DNA of 64,000 nt. It comes from Argyresthia goedartella. Taxonomy: Eukaryota > Arthropoda > Insecta > Lepidoptera > Argyresthiidae. The stretch is taken from positions 22,166,715-22,230,714 of the forward strand of contig OX463829.1 in the NCBI GenBank assembly GCA_949825045.1, written 5' to 3'. The notes beneath the pieces are model-generated. The model was given only the letters and a program-made list of their open reading frames with translations. It had not been told where the DNA came from and did not search any database. Every line of letters starts with the position of its first letter. Within the stretch, counting starts at the first letter, position 1. This document shows positions 1-11,520 of the stretch, one piece after another. The translations under genes and the position numbers were made by a program.

Positions 1-235
1 ACATGTAAGAACAAAAGAAACGTAAATTCTAAACCCTGTCGGTCTGGTTTACTATCTGTCGATAGTTGATCAACTACCGCGTTAGTTTATCAACTTACGG
101 TTTTGACTATCTTCCGGTGACATTATACATCATGTATTACGTTATTATGTTTTAGTTGTACACAATTAGATGTAGGTAATTAGATAGAGGTAGTATGTAT
201 GTATACAGTTTTATTGCGCACTAGGACTCTCCTGT

Positions 236-425
236 TGCACAACTTTTCCTTTCTTGCCTAGGTTTTTTGGTAGAAATCTCTCTCTAGATATAAGCTCGCC
301 TTTGCTCATAAAATGTTTTGTTACCTTACTATTAAGATTTCTGTGCAATAAAGAATATATAATGAGACCTTTTCATCCAATCTGATAATAAGATCTCAAA
401 TACAAATACAAATACAAAATTCTTT
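236..425. repeat. Two LINE 3'-end tails
   Basis: From about 236 to 370 (+ strand) the text matches a recurring LINE 3' end: a 'ttggtagaaatctctctctag' type hairpin followed by 'aagctcgcc' and a final 'gtgcaataaaga'. The same tail recurs at 24143-24291. From about 380 to 425 a (aaatac)n run followed by 'aaattctttattta' looks like the reverse-complement tail of another retrotransposon. Neither has coding sequence left. Bases 1-235 show nothing I recognise. Confidence 0.45.
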
Positions 426-426
426 A

Positions 427-807
427 TTTAGCATAACGTTTGGAATTGTCCAAACGTTGCATATTGATGCAGAGAGCTGATAATAGAGATGGAGTGAAGT
501 GAAGTCAGATTTTGAAAACAATTGCCATCATTTTGAACTCTCAAGCTAAATAATACGTATTTATACTTTCGATTTCCGATCGGAAGGTGCTTGACAGAAA
601 TCTGGGATGCTCTCTTATAAACCCATCGAGTTTGGGCCCATTCGATTTGTTATGATGAGACCTTTTTATTTCATTCACCTGACGTGATGATGATACCTGG
701 AGGTGGTAACTGAACTTTTATAATTCTTATATTAGGTATATGTAGGATATTACATATTTAAAATATATTATTTACATTTTAACACTAGAGTTTTTCATTG
801 TTGTTAG
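427..807. other. No gene recognised; upstream of THAP exon
   Basis: AT-rich sequence ending in the splice acceptor 'ttgttag' at 801-807. The THAP domain in the next exon lacks its first Cys pair, so an upstream exon should exist. I could not find one here or in bases 1-426. Confidence 0.4.
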
Positions 808-2601
808 ATTCCCTCGGCCTGGCCAAGAAAATCGAGAGGCCTGGATTAAATATGTTCAGAAAAATCGCAGTGAAAAAACGTGGTTACCTACGAACTATTC
901 TCGAATTTGTTCCCTGCATTTCAAAGAAGATCATAAGTACTCTACAAAGAAAGGTCGAACTTTTCTGAAAAAATCTGCAATACCATGCGATAATGTAAGC
1001 GTTTTCATTGAGTGTATTTATGATTTATTTATTTATCCTCACCCAATGCACTAAACACAATTCATAAATTCATTTAATTTCATATCAGACACACTTTATA
1101 CCACAATAAGTACATACACAAAAACAAATTAATAATAATGTATTTAATTCCTCGATTAGACTTCTTGCAAGTTAGAAATAGTTTCTTAATATTTATACTT
1201 AAATTATTTATCCATTGCTACTAATCTAAAAATCGGCTGCATTAAGTTATTCTGATGACATCGTTATCATTTTTCAGTCAACAAAATGTGACGACCCGGA
1301 AGTACGCTTGTCTGAACAAGGTGAAAATAAATACAACAAAAATATGACAGGACAAATTAACCTGAATGAATCTCCAGTATCATGCAATAATGTAAGTATT
1401 TACATTTAGTTTATGGGAGTTCTGCTGGCATTGTTGCTATGCTATATATGCTAACTATTTTTAATTACATTATAGCCGATAAAATGTGAGGACCCGGAAG
1501 TAAGCTTGTCTGAACAAGGTAAAGATAAATGCACCACAAAGATGACAGGACAAATTAACCTAAATGAATCTCCAGCACCATGCGATAATGTAAGTATATT
1601 CATTTAGTTTATGGGAGTTCTGCTGGCATTGTTTGGATCAAGTACCTATGCTAACGATTTTTAATTACATTATAGCCGATAAAATGTGAGGACCCGGAAG
1701 TAAGTTTGTCTGAACAAGGTAAAGATAAATGCACCACAAAGATGACAGGACAAATTAACCTAAATGAATCTCCAGCACCATGCTATACTGTAAGTATTTT
1801 CATTTAGTTTATGGGAGTTCTGCTGGCATTGTTTTGATCAAGTACCTATGCTAACTATTTTTAATTACATTATAGCCGATAAAATGTGAGGACCCAGAAG
1901 TAAGCTTGTCTGAACAAGGTAAAGGTAAATGCACCACAAACATGACAGGACAAATTAACCTAAATGAATCTCCATCACCATGCGATAATGTAAGTATTTT
2001 CATTTAGTTTATGGGAGTTCTGCTGGCATTGTTTTGATCAAGTACCTATGCTAATTATTTTTAATTACATTATAGCCGATAAAATGTGAGGACCCGGAAG
2101 TAAGCTTGTCTGAACAAGGTAAAGATAAATGCACCACAAAAATGGCAGGACAAATTAACATAAATGAATCTCTAGCACCATGCGATAATGTAAGTATTTT
2201 CATTTAGTTTATTTAGTTAGCTTGTTCTTACTCCAAATTTGCCGTTGTTAAGAGCATATTTTTTGGTTTAGTATCATTAACTATTTTTCATTACATTATT
2301 TTTTTTTCAGCCAAACGAATATGGCGAAATAGAAGTATCAGAACCATGGTCTGTGTCAGTGAGCGAATCAGAATCAATTTTCGATACCCCGAGAAAAATT
2401 GTACTGAAACATAAATTACGCAAAGTATCGGCAGCTAAGGAGAAACTGGCTGCAAAGTTTAAAAAAGTACAACGACAAAATGCTTATCTGAAGAAAAAAT
2501 GTGCCACTTACAAATCAATTCTACAAAATTTAAAAAGGAAATTCGGTTTCGAAAATAATGCTGCGAATGATTTAATAGCAAAAGCAGAAGCTGTCGAGTA
2601 A
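808..2601 (+). CDS. THAP-domain protein of P-element/THAP9 type, with amplified 38-residue exon
   Basis: Seven exons join in one frame: 808-994, 1278-1391, 1476-1589, 1676-1789, 1876-1989, 2076-2189 and 2311-2601 (stop TAA at 2599). Exon 808-994 encodes most of a THAP zinc-finger domain: FPRPG, then W, a Pro-containing segment and the terminal CSLHF, where C and H are zinc ligands. The N-terminal Cys pair must lie in an upstream exon I did not find. Five exons of 38 codons follow, each reading like PIKCEDPEVSLSEQG with a later TGQINLNES. The last exon is Lys/Arg-rich with heptad-like leucines, a probable coiled coil, as in P-element transposases. THAP domains bind DNA. All exons have AG/GT borders and phase 0 joins. 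The frame continues past the stop into transposase sequence, so the TAA may be a nonsense mutation in a dead transposon or the end of a THAP-only product; I cannot tell which. Confidence 0.6.
1278..2189 (+). repeat. Tandemly amplified exon-intron unit, 200-bp period
   Basis: The exon starts fall at 1278, 1476, 1676, 1876 and 2076. The last four are exactly 200 bp apart: a 114-bp exon plus an 86-bp intron. Each unit keeps an acceptor 'ttacattatag' and a donor 'gtaagt', and each exon is open for 38 codons. The four downstream units differ by only a few bases, including some amino-acid changes (for example D to G and K to N). The first copy (1278) is clearly more diverged, as expected for the ancestral exon. 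Confidence 0.9.
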
Positions 2602-4626
2602 CACAGGTCTTTGATGAAGAGGAGAAAGCAGGGCAGACACCAATTACTGTACAGTGCGCCCTTACGTAAATTTGAAACTTAACACTACTACTCACCAGCA
2701 GCGTACAAATATTTCAGAGAATGCTACCAGAAAACAATCTACAGATGGTATTTAAAGATTAATGTTGAACCTGGTTTTACAACTGAAGCCTTTGATGCGC
2801 TAAAAATGAAATGCGAATCCAACGCAAAAGACAACAAACCTGTACTCTGCTCATTAGTCTGTGACGAAATTTCTTTCAGGATGCAGAAACTTTTCCATAC
2901 TAACCAGAAACTGGGTGGTGTTCATTTTGGCGCAGGCCCCATGCAGGGCGAAGAGGCCCAAACGGTGGCAACGCAAGCTTTGGTCTTCATGCTCGTAGCT
3001 TTAAATGAAAACTGGAAATTACCTGTTGGCTATTTTCTAACGGCAGGTGTTAATGCCGTAACCAAGACAAACCTTATAAAAATATGCCTGGAAAAATGCA
3101 ACGAGGTCGGTGCGTTTATTGCCAGTCTTACGTTTGACGGTTGTAGCGCAAACTTTGGAGCTGCAGAAATATTGGGATGTAAATTATCGGAAGTCAATGA
3201 CATGAAAACATATTTTGCACACCCGTCCACCGGAGAGAAAGTCTGCATTTTCATTGATCCGTACCATGTCATAAAACTGTACGCAACACCTACGAAAGAA
3301 AGAGGATGTTATTCGATGCTGACAATAAACAAATAAAGTGGCAACTTTAAAAAATTATAAAAAATAAAAAAAATATAAAAAATAGATAAATCTTCATAAC
3401 TTCAAGAAAAGGAAGGACTAAGATTCGAAAATAAGGTATCAGACCGACATATATATTTCCGGCAGAAAATTATGAAAGTCAAGCTTGCGACGCAGCTGCT
3501 GAGCATGAGCTTTGCTTCTTTGCGACGAGCTTCTGAAGTCTTCAGGATTTCAAGATTCAGCAGGAACCGTAGAATTCATAACATTGATAAACAACTTCTT
3601 CGATATTATGAATTCCAGGAAATTCCATTTTTATGGTTTCAAGCGTCCTGTGGATAAAAAAATAAGAATGAAATATTTAATTACTTGGAGAAAGTCAAGA
3701 CATTTCTTTTTGAACTTAGGTTTCGATCTCGTTCAAGAAGAATTTTTAAGCGAAGAAATCAAGTATCAAGAATTATTTTAAACTTCGGCCGGAAAAAAAT
3801 AGTTGAAAGTGCTAATAAAACAGGATTCATTGGTGCTATTGAATCTCTTAGGACAATCTTTCATGAATGGGCTAAGAAAAAGAAGCTTCTAAACTATATA
3901 TCCACGTACCGTATAAGTCGAGATCACTTCGATTTTTTTTTGGATTGATAAGAAGACACGGCGGCTATAACAATAACCCGAATATATTACAATTCAGAGC
4001 AGCTTATGAAAACACGTTGAAAGATCTAGAACTCTGATCATCGATTACTGGAAACTGTATCCCCCTAGATAATTTTACAATATTAAATTCTTCATCTGTA
4101 AATGTAATCAATTACGGCTTCTTCCGATAGATATGATGATCAACCATATGAAATAGTTCAACCGACAACACAGTCGTTGCCATCCGATTTGGAAGCAGAA
4201 AATAATTGCAATATTTTTGCATTAATGCTTGATGATGACATGACTTGCGAGGCAAAAGTGACAGCCGTATACATATCTGGATATGTCTCCAGACAATTGA
4301 CGAGAAAGCTGAAGTGTGAAGAATGTATCGATGTATTGACCATGGTAAAGAAACTGCCACATCACCAACTTATAACAGTAAAAGATATGGGTGGTCTCTG
4401 CTATTCATCAGTAGATGTTTATAGAATATGTTTGGCAACCGAAAAAAATATAAGTGGCCTAATAAAGCAGAGCGGGGGTAAGGCTCTTGCCTCGAAGTAT
4501 GATTTAAATTATGCAACTGTAAATACCAAAGGTCCCCGTTACTCCAGGCGGAATGACCCGCAGTGTGAGAGGGACGGAATCGGGGAAAAATTACAAAAAG
4601 TCGGTTTTAAATTGATACAAAATTAA
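2602..4626 (+). pseudogene. P-element-like (THAP9-type) transposase remnant
   Basis: After the TAA at 2599 the frame runs on with a second in-frame TAA at 2680, then open to 3336. This part has the YYSPAAYKYF-like segment, a GFTTEAFDALK segment and the RNase-H-like core (LVCDEISFRM, LTFDGCSANFGA, FIDPYHVIKL), all typical of P-element transposases. A frameshift near 3300 is followed by pieces in shifting frames: MKVKLATQLLS (3472), a TGFIGAIESL segment (about 3820), and an IRRHGGYNNNPN-like segment (about 3950). A last open stretch, 4177-4626, has the C-terminal YISGYVSRQLTRKLKCEEC motif. The order is that of one P-element, so it is a single decayed copy. I did not identify terminal inverted repeats. 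Confidence 0.8.
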
Positions 4627-6265
4627 CTAAAATAGCTATGAAAATTTCTATATTTGGTAATTTAGGAATTGTCAAGACCCATCTAAATAAATATTACTGA
4701 ATTCTTTGCCTAATCCAATTTGTAAGAAAATCAAAAAAGTGTAAATTTAGACCTCATTTCAATAATTATTTCTATCGAGCGAGACTCCTTCAATCGCGTT
4801 TCTGTTATTACAAAATCTATAAAAAGGTCCCAAAATTGTTATATTAATATATTTTACTTGGAACTTCTTTTGAACAGCAGAAAAATAACTTCAAAAAGGG
4901 TCGATTTTGTTGATATATCACCTTAAAGCATTTCATTGGAACAAATGTATTTAAAGTATCAAAACGACATGCGCTCAATCAACCATCGACATTTAACCAT
5001 AGGAACCATTTAATTCGAGCTATAATCAATCAATACGCAAAAATTAGACTGCACCATGAAGCAAAAACTGATCAAACTGTTGATTCATGTACTAATAGAA
5101 ATAAGCTCACAAAACTAATATTATTTAAGCGAAATAAAAATATGCATTGAGTTAAATCGGCGGATGTATATTCTAGTTTTGGCAGATAAAAATTGCTTAA
5201 GTGCAAACATTCAAATCAAGTCATGAGTCTAGGTCAAATCAGACCAGTAAGAACGAAGTTAAAAAATACAGCCACTTTTTCAAAATCTTAGTTCAGAATC
5301 ATATTTGGACTCCAACCGGTTGACCAGATATCGATTTTGAAGTAAATAATACCAATAACCACGAAGTTCAAAATGTTTGGGTATTCATGCCATCCATTCA
5401 CCATCATCAAGTGACGGTTGAGTGTCTCTCTCGGCTTTGAACAGCCGAACAATTTATGTAACTGCCACTTTTAGTCATTTTTATCTGCCACTTCCTGCAT
5501 TTTTACCGCTCATGTTTTACTACCTACCGCAATTAATTATCATCTGACTAAAATTTAAAGAACTGCCAATTTATTCATTAAACTGACTGTAACAATATCC
5601 CAACCAAAATTACTTCCCATTAAAATATTTAATATGTCAATTTTTATTTTATTTTTATTCCCAAATACATAAAGCAGTATAGGCAGGATTCACTCGATAA
5701 GTATACTTTAGGCGAAGGTGACTGTAGTACGTCTCCATACAGAATTACGGCATGTCGCATCTGCGCGCAAATATTTTTTATCTATGACAACTGACACGCC
5801 CACTCTCCCCCGCGCGTACCGCTCTCGTCAAGAGGCCGGGCACATATTTTGTTCGATCTAGCGTCTCTAGTATTTATACATTATTACTCAAAGTATGTAG
5901 TAAATCTCGTCTCAATTGCCAACGAAGCCAAATCAATCGAAACTAGCTGGCCAGTCGTTTACTCTGTATTTGTATAATGTTATACGTAAGTAGGTTTCTA
6001 TGTCTAGTTTAAAGGTATTTAACTATGTGTCTTGTTTGATACCTGAAATAAAAATTAATTGAAATATAAAATATATGCGAGTTAATACGAGTACTTATAA
6101 GTTTAAATAGCCAAAAGCGAATGTAATTTTCTTAAGACTGATGGTTTTTTGATTTGGTATTATTCATTAAAAATATTTTTATTTATTCACATGATAAGTT
6201 TTTGTGCTGGTAGGTAAAAGTGATGGGTGATGGATGATGAGAAGTCATTCATTTAAATATTTTTA
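4627..6265. other. No gene recognised
   Basis: Mostly AT-rich with short frames only. A GC-richer patch at about 5740-5850 has no coding signature I recognise. The P-element's 3' end is probably in the first few hundred bases, but I could not place a boundary. Confidence 0.4.
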
Positions 6266-6947
6266 GGGTTCCGTACCTAAAGGGTAAAAACGGGACCTTA
6301 TTACTAAGACTCCGCTGTCTGTCCATCTGTCACCAGGCTGTATCTCATGAACTGTGATAGTTAGACAGTTGAAATTTTCACAGATGATGTATTTCTGTTG
6401 CCGCTATAACAAGTGTTGGTAGTGGTATAAGTGAAACGAAAGTTTACACTCCTTGATAGGTCTTTATTGGACAGTGGTCGCAATAATACTACAATTCGAC
6501 TTAAAAACTAGCTTATATTTATACTCGGGGCTAGCGGTCGGTCCATTGTTCTCTCCGTGTTGGTCGCAGGGATAGCGACTCCTAGTTCAAAGTCGACGCA
6601 TGCGGTCCCTGTCGGCGTGCTGCTCCATCTCGCTCGCACCTCCAGTCGGTCAGTCGGCCGGTTGCGCTGGCCGGGGCTCGCTGTCCGTAACAACAAGAAA
6701 TACTAAAAAAGAGAATAAAATAAATATTTAAGGGTCTCCCATACAACAATTCTTTCAATACCACATACAAACTTATGAATGCACATAGTTACGTACATGG
6801 AATGTAAAAGTAGCCGCACCAATAACTTTGTAAACAACATTTTGCTGTGTAAAATCCAATTATTTACTCCACACCATTTGTACCATGTGTACTATTGTAG
6901 AGGTCGGAACTATTCGCGCGCGAGTTCGACTCCCACTTGACCGTTTT
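6266..6947 (-). repeat. Abundant lepidopteran interspersed repeat, split by a solo LTR
   Basis: It begins 'ggttccgtacc' and continues through 'ccaggctgtatctcatgaac' and 'tttctgttgccgctataac'. After a 279-bp insertion (6414-6692) it resumes with 'aaatactaaaaa', the 'gtagccgcaccaataac' segment and a terminal 'gactcccacttgaccg'. It is the reverse complement, part for part, of the intact copy at 38125-38535. No coding capacity. Partial copies lie at about 34437-34490, 56880-57055 and 60270-60365. Confidence 0.75.
6414..6692 (-). mobile_element. Solo LTR of an LTR retrotransposon
   Basis: The 279-bp insertion starts TGTTGG and ends GTAACA, giving the TG...CA ends of an LTR. It is flanked by the 5-bp direct repeat ACAAG (6409-6413 and 6693-6697). 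Removing it and one repeat restores the host repeat ('gctataacaag' joined to 'aaatac', as in the 38125 copy). Read on the minus strand it starts TGTTACGG, has a TATA-like box at about 6514-6524 and an AATAAAG polyadenylation signal (complement of 6462-6468), consistent with U3-R-U5 order. No internal region is present, so recombination between two LTRs is the likely origin. The family is not identified; the ends suit Gypsy-type elements. Confidence 0.8.
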
Positions 6948-7897
6948 ATTTTATTTTTATAATATGGTATATGTAATGTATTTATTACCCGACTGCATAA
7001 GAAGGGTTATTGTTTTTTAAGACGCTGATTAAATAAATATGGGGTGCTGTTTTCATGTGTTTTTCAGGAAATACTGGGCAAATCGTAATTAATTTCTGGT
7101 ATATGTAATTTGACTATAATCTAGAGATTCTTAATTGGAAAACATGTTTGGATAAAATTTTCTCGATAGAAAATAAATACAAAGTCAACCCTTTTTTTAT
7201 GGTTTTATCCTATTACACCGCAGTAGTAAGTGAATATGACTGTGTGATAATTGCAATGTATGAACAATTGTTATTTCTAACGATTTTCAATTTGAAAGTT
7301 AATTCCCTGAAATAGTTTATTTTTTATGATTTTTTTTTACGTTTTGGCGCTTACGTTGTTTCAGATTAGTCGCGAGTGCATTATTGGCATCCCGCTTTTT
7401 CTTAGTCGCGAGTAATTATTGCATCTCACTTCCACTCGACAGCGCATTTTTATTCCATCATCGCCTTAAAGACGGATTCACCATTTATTTATACCATCAC
7501 TATTGTATTATATGTGCAAAACCTTAAACTATAGACCAGCTGTTACATAAATATCAGAATAAAAGTTATGTGGAATTCTGAACCGGCTGCGGACGTCTCC
7601 GTTCGTCTGCTGAGCCTACTACCACAGGCGTATTCGTTTACTTACAAATGTGTGGGTCATAGTCTGTGTTTATTTACGTCCGTTCGCCGTATTGTTTGTA
7701 TACAGCCCGGCACGACTGCGCATAGCAGTCTACGTCACACCCCCCTTCCCCCGCCCGACCCCCGGACAGACCTGTCTTGGCTACGCTGAGGTCGACTCGC
7801 TCGCTCATTCATTCGCAATCGCTGTCGCGCACAGGTTTCATATTTAGCGATTCTCGCAGCATTGGGCTTGTATTCCATTTGTTGTGTTTTGTCCACT
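6948..7897. other. No gene recognised; GC-rich segment before an open frame
   Basis: Bases 6948-7540 are AT-rich. Two similar words starting 'tagtcgcgagt' occur at about 7369 and 7402. From about 7560 the composition turns GC-rich with CpGs and pyrimidine runs. That would fit a promoter/5'-UTR or an LTR leader for the frame at 7898, but I see no motif that decides it. Confidence 0.3.
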
Positions 7898-8206
7898 ATG
7901 TTGAAAGAGACTACGAGATACTCAAACAAGAACAAGTCAGAGGAGGAAGAGCGGAAACCAATTTCATCCAGCCGATTGCCTGCTGTCGAGGAACTCACCC
8001 TTGGCCTAAAACAGAAGCTTCACCTACAGGCTCGCGCCAGGGCAGCCCCGTACTACATTAGGAAGCAAGAACCAGTTGATCTTGTGGACAGATTATTGGA
8101 AGAACGTGCCCTCGTTGCTGAAGCTGTGCGAAGATTACAAGCTCTACAGGAAGCGCATCGGCCAGACGAGAAGAAATCATTTCAAAAGTGTTCCGTGGAC
8201 TCATAA
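7898..8206 (+). CDS. Hypothetical charged protein, about 102 residues
   Basis: From ATG 7898 ('ccactATGttg') the frame runs to TAA at 8204. It encodes a charged, Ala/Leu/Arg-rich protein with an EEEERKP stretch near residue 20 and a predicted helical segment (LVDRLLEERALVAEAVRRLQAL) over about residues 65-88 that could form a coiled coil. An in-frame ATG upstream at 7862 is possible, but 7898 has the better context. The segment is GC-rich compared with its AT-rich flanks. I do not recognise the family. It could be a first coding exon, a retrocopy fragment, or the start of a gag-like ORF of an uncharacterised retroelement. No signal peptide or membrane segment is evident. Confidence 0.35.
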   Translation: MLKETTRYSNKNKSEEEERKPISSSRLPAVEELTLGLKQKLHLQARARAAPYYIRKQEPVDLVDRLLEERALVAEAVRRLQALQEAHRPDEKKSFQKCSVDS

Positions 8207-9988
8207 TTTTATATAAACAAAACATTTAGTTTGTGAAAGTGTGGAACGAGTTGTGAAATCGCTTGTGTGTTTGAGAAACGTGTCGGGTTACAATGGTGCT
8301 ATATGCTGAGAGCGTGCAAGAACGAGACAGCCAGCTATGACGTGTCACTCACAAGTCACGAGAGCGAACCAAAATGGCCGCCCCGATTCTACAATCATAA
8401 TATTTATTCTTCGTTTTATGGTGACCTTAACTGATCAAAGTACTGAATGACGTAACTTTTAGCATTATTTGAGTAGATAATTATTTTAATTTAGTTTTTA
8501 ATTGTGACTAACGTTGTCCGTTTTAAACATTTCCAGACAATTTGATAGAGTTTTATAGACCAAGTAACACTCAGATTCACTAAAAGTGCAAAACTGATTG
8601 ACATCTTGACTTATAATTATAAATATAAAGCATGCTAAAGAAGTTACTAGAAATAACTGTATTCTTGATATGTATACCTATAATAAATGAGTAGGCATGT
8701 ACTGTTTGGGACCTTTGAAAAGTAGAAATAATCTGAGTATGTCTACTTACATAAGTCATTATCATTGTCATTCATTCATTAGTCATCAAGACACAATTTT
8801 AAACATTTTGCACATCCTGCTCTTACCTACCTAATACGTAACGGTCTGTAGAAAGCTAAATAAAAATGGAACAGTACACTACAAAAGTACATAACTGTTA
8901 GGTACTACGTCCTCGCATAAAACGGCATTTGTACACCGCTATTTGCTGATTAGGATTAAATAATAAATCAAGTCAGTTCTGCTGTTCTTAGGCAATTCTA
9001 GGCAATTTTAATTATGAATGTAAGTATGTTAGAAATATTGCAATGGAATGCATTTTGTTGGACCATATAGTATTTATTGCAAGATCTTCATTTGTCGAAT
9101 GTAAATCAGGTCAAGTTACAGTTTACATAAGTATTACTTATTTAGGTGAACTCCAACATCTTCCTGATTCAGCTTAGCAAAGAAAAACCTGTATCAAAGT
9201 AAATATTTATGGTATTTCTCCACAGCTCAGCAACAATAGTTTTTATTGAGATCTTTGCTATATTATAATTCCATGTAACATTTACCTACCTACATAAATA
9301 TTTGTGGTTCACCACAATGCATGGCTCAGAGAAACTACTACTTATTCACTACACCAATGTAATAATTACCTAAACTATATAAAAATAATTGTATACCTAC
9401 CTAATTTGGTATAAAAATCAACAATGTATTGCATGTGTGCATGTTTTAGTGCATTTTTGTGATTCCTAGATATCTAGTTTAATTTATCGTCGATCTTGTG
9501 ATTTAGGTAAGAATTTATGAATAAATATGAGATCAATTTCAAAGATTCCAGAGTTATTACTGCTTGGACGGACAACCTGCTTAAAACAATACAATAAAAA
9601 ACATCATAAATTCGTATTGCCCCTCAATACCGTTACATAAAAATATGTCTATTTGTATGTATCACAACACTTTAACAAAAATATAATGAGACCTATACGT
9701 ACGTATTACAACACAATTACAAAAACTACAATAAAAAGCGCATGTAGCGAACAGGCAGCGCCATCTATGAGCTAGTATCAAAACGTTCTACATACTGCCA
9801 TCTATTTTCGAGTAGCGCTCCTATTCCGAATGCTGTCATAGACAATTATGTAGTAAGACTGACAGAGCCCGTACGACTTCCGTAGCCTGTAATTTAGTTA
9901 CTAGTAGGTCTACTAGATGTCACTAGAGGTATGTTCACGTCCATAATTGTCAATTTATATGTGGGTATATCGGAAATCGCTTCTCGGT
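8207..9988. other. No gene recognised
   Basis: AT-rich sequence with no long frame or motif. Around 9740-9810 it has 'cagcgccatctatgag', a short word common in lepidopteran repeats (a similar one occurs near 23120), so part of it is probably old transposon. Confidence 0.4.
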
Positions 9989-10210
9989 CTAACATGCCAT
10001 CTCTTGTAATAGGTCATATCGGAAGCGAGCGCCCCAAATACCCGTGGTCTCGACGGCCAAGGGAACAAACAGGTAGCTCCCCAACAGCTGCGCGTATTTT
10101 AGGCATTTCTGCCGCGCCGCCGACTCCGCTGCAGCCCCAGGTGTTGTCACCATGGTGGAGCCAATGTGGGATGCCGCGAACGGATCAGTTATTAGTTTTT
10201 TAAACCCCAC
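9989..10210 (-). pseudogene. LINE ORF2 C-terminal fragment
   Basis: The 73-codon minus-strand frame contains GAAAESAARQK, then YLFVPLAVETTGIW. This pattern, an Ala-rich run followed by 'F-P-A-ET-G', is found near the C-terminus of reverse transcriptases from some insect non-LTR elements. No catalytic residues are included. The rest of the element is missing. Confidence 0.5.
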
Positions 10211-10529
10211 TCCTTTGGAAAATAAAAATATGTCTGTAAAGTCGGTTTACGGACGATAATTTTACCTGATAACGTTATGACGTTAAAGACGAAACGCTTA
10301 GGCCGATCGTGCCTCTATCGCTTGTTCCCCGCTTTTGCTTGCACGCTCGGCTCAGGCGGAACGTGACAATGAGTCATACTTTTTTGTGCGTGCAGCCGGC
10401 GTTCATCGATTTATAAGAATATGAACACTTTAATACACGTCAAAAATATTTCAGTACCTACCTAGTATTTTTGTTCGTTACTTCTATCAGTGACATACAT
10501 ATTGATTTTTATGCCAAATGGAAAATTCC

Positions 10530-10800
10530 AAATATCTTTATTACCGTAGATATTTACATATACTTAGCAATCGTCATTTTATGCCACTTCTCTACATTGG
10601 ACCACAGTGGGAGAAGCAGAGCGTAGAAACTCCCACAGATTGATTTTAAGATCTCTTTTAAAAATTGCTTGTGCTTAACTAATACAAATTTACATATATT
10701 ATATATATCACTATCGTAATTAATAAGCAAGAATAAATAATTACAAAATTATTAACAGCAAGGTCTGTGTTGAGCCAGATTAACCCCATACAGTTTAACC
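10530..10800 (-). mobile_element. 3' end of LINE family A
   Basis: Reads 'tctttattaccgtagatattt', then 'cattggaccacagtgggaga', 'aactcccacagattg' and 'gccagattaaccccatacag'. The same order occurs at 19643-19714/23611-23810, 24408-24680, 48245-48510 and, inverted, 56145-56555. It is a 5'-truncated 3' UTR of one LINE family, here called family A, inserted in minus orientation. Confidence 0.75.
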
Positions 10801-10902
10801 ACATACAGGAACGTAATGCAAATACCTGCCTACCCGCGTCGTCATCGTCCCAACTGTGAGCATACCCCCAGAAAAAAGTTGATTCCAAAAAGTATGGAAT
10901 AA

Positions 10903-11316
10903 TTAGTCCAACATGCCTTGTAAATGTCCGTGAAATTTCAGAATTAGTCCTATTATAGTTAAGAAGTGTGTGGTTATTATGTGGTTTGAGTCGAGCGTAT
11001 TGTTTGTGCAGTCTTTTTTTCTTATGTGGTAGTAATTAACGCTGTCACTTTCGTTATGATTCTTTTTCCCGCTTTTACATATCACCTTAACGAAAAACAG
11101 TTTTTGCTGGGCGTACATACACTCGGCAAAAAAAACTAATCGGCTGATCGTAAGCTGGTAAAACTTGGTGTACAGGTACTTCATAATTAGTCCAATTGGT
11201 CCAAGAATAGTGAAATTGGTCGCTCTTGTGGTTATGGAGGAACCCAAGTTTTTTCTGGGCGTACTTTTTCGAGTTCTCTCGTAAACTGCCCGTCGTATGA
11301 AGTCTAAAATTGGCAT
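10903..11316 (-). other. Unassigned 137-codon open frame in a repeat-like block
   Basis: A minus-strand frame is open for 137 codons (Arg/Lys-rich N-terminus, MPILDFIRRAVYERTRK). The DNA contains the word 'attagtcc' or its variants several times (10902, 10944, 11187), which suggests a repetitive element rather than a gene. I recognise no domain. Confidence 0.25.
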
Positions 11317-11458
11317 GATTGTTTATTTATTTATTTGTTGATGTTTCACAGCATAAGTAATTAATTCGATAAAAATAACACTGATATAAACGGGTAATGC
11401 CAGTTACGAATCATATCCTTTATAAATGATGATGAGGATTTTATGTTCATAAAATAAG

Positions 11459-11520
11459 GTGTGTGTGTGTGTGTGTGTGCGTTTGTATATGTGTATGTGT
11501 GTGTGTCTGTTTTTGAGTGA
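11459..11520. repeat. (GT)n microsatellite
   Basis: GT dinucleotide run of about 21 bases followed by interrupted GT/TG tracts. Confidence 0.9.

Noticed and set aside
2459..2695. Minus-strand 78-codon frame opposite the THAP coiled-coil exon
   Set aside because: Shadow of the plus-strand exon, which has splice borders and domain content; the minus frame has no motif.
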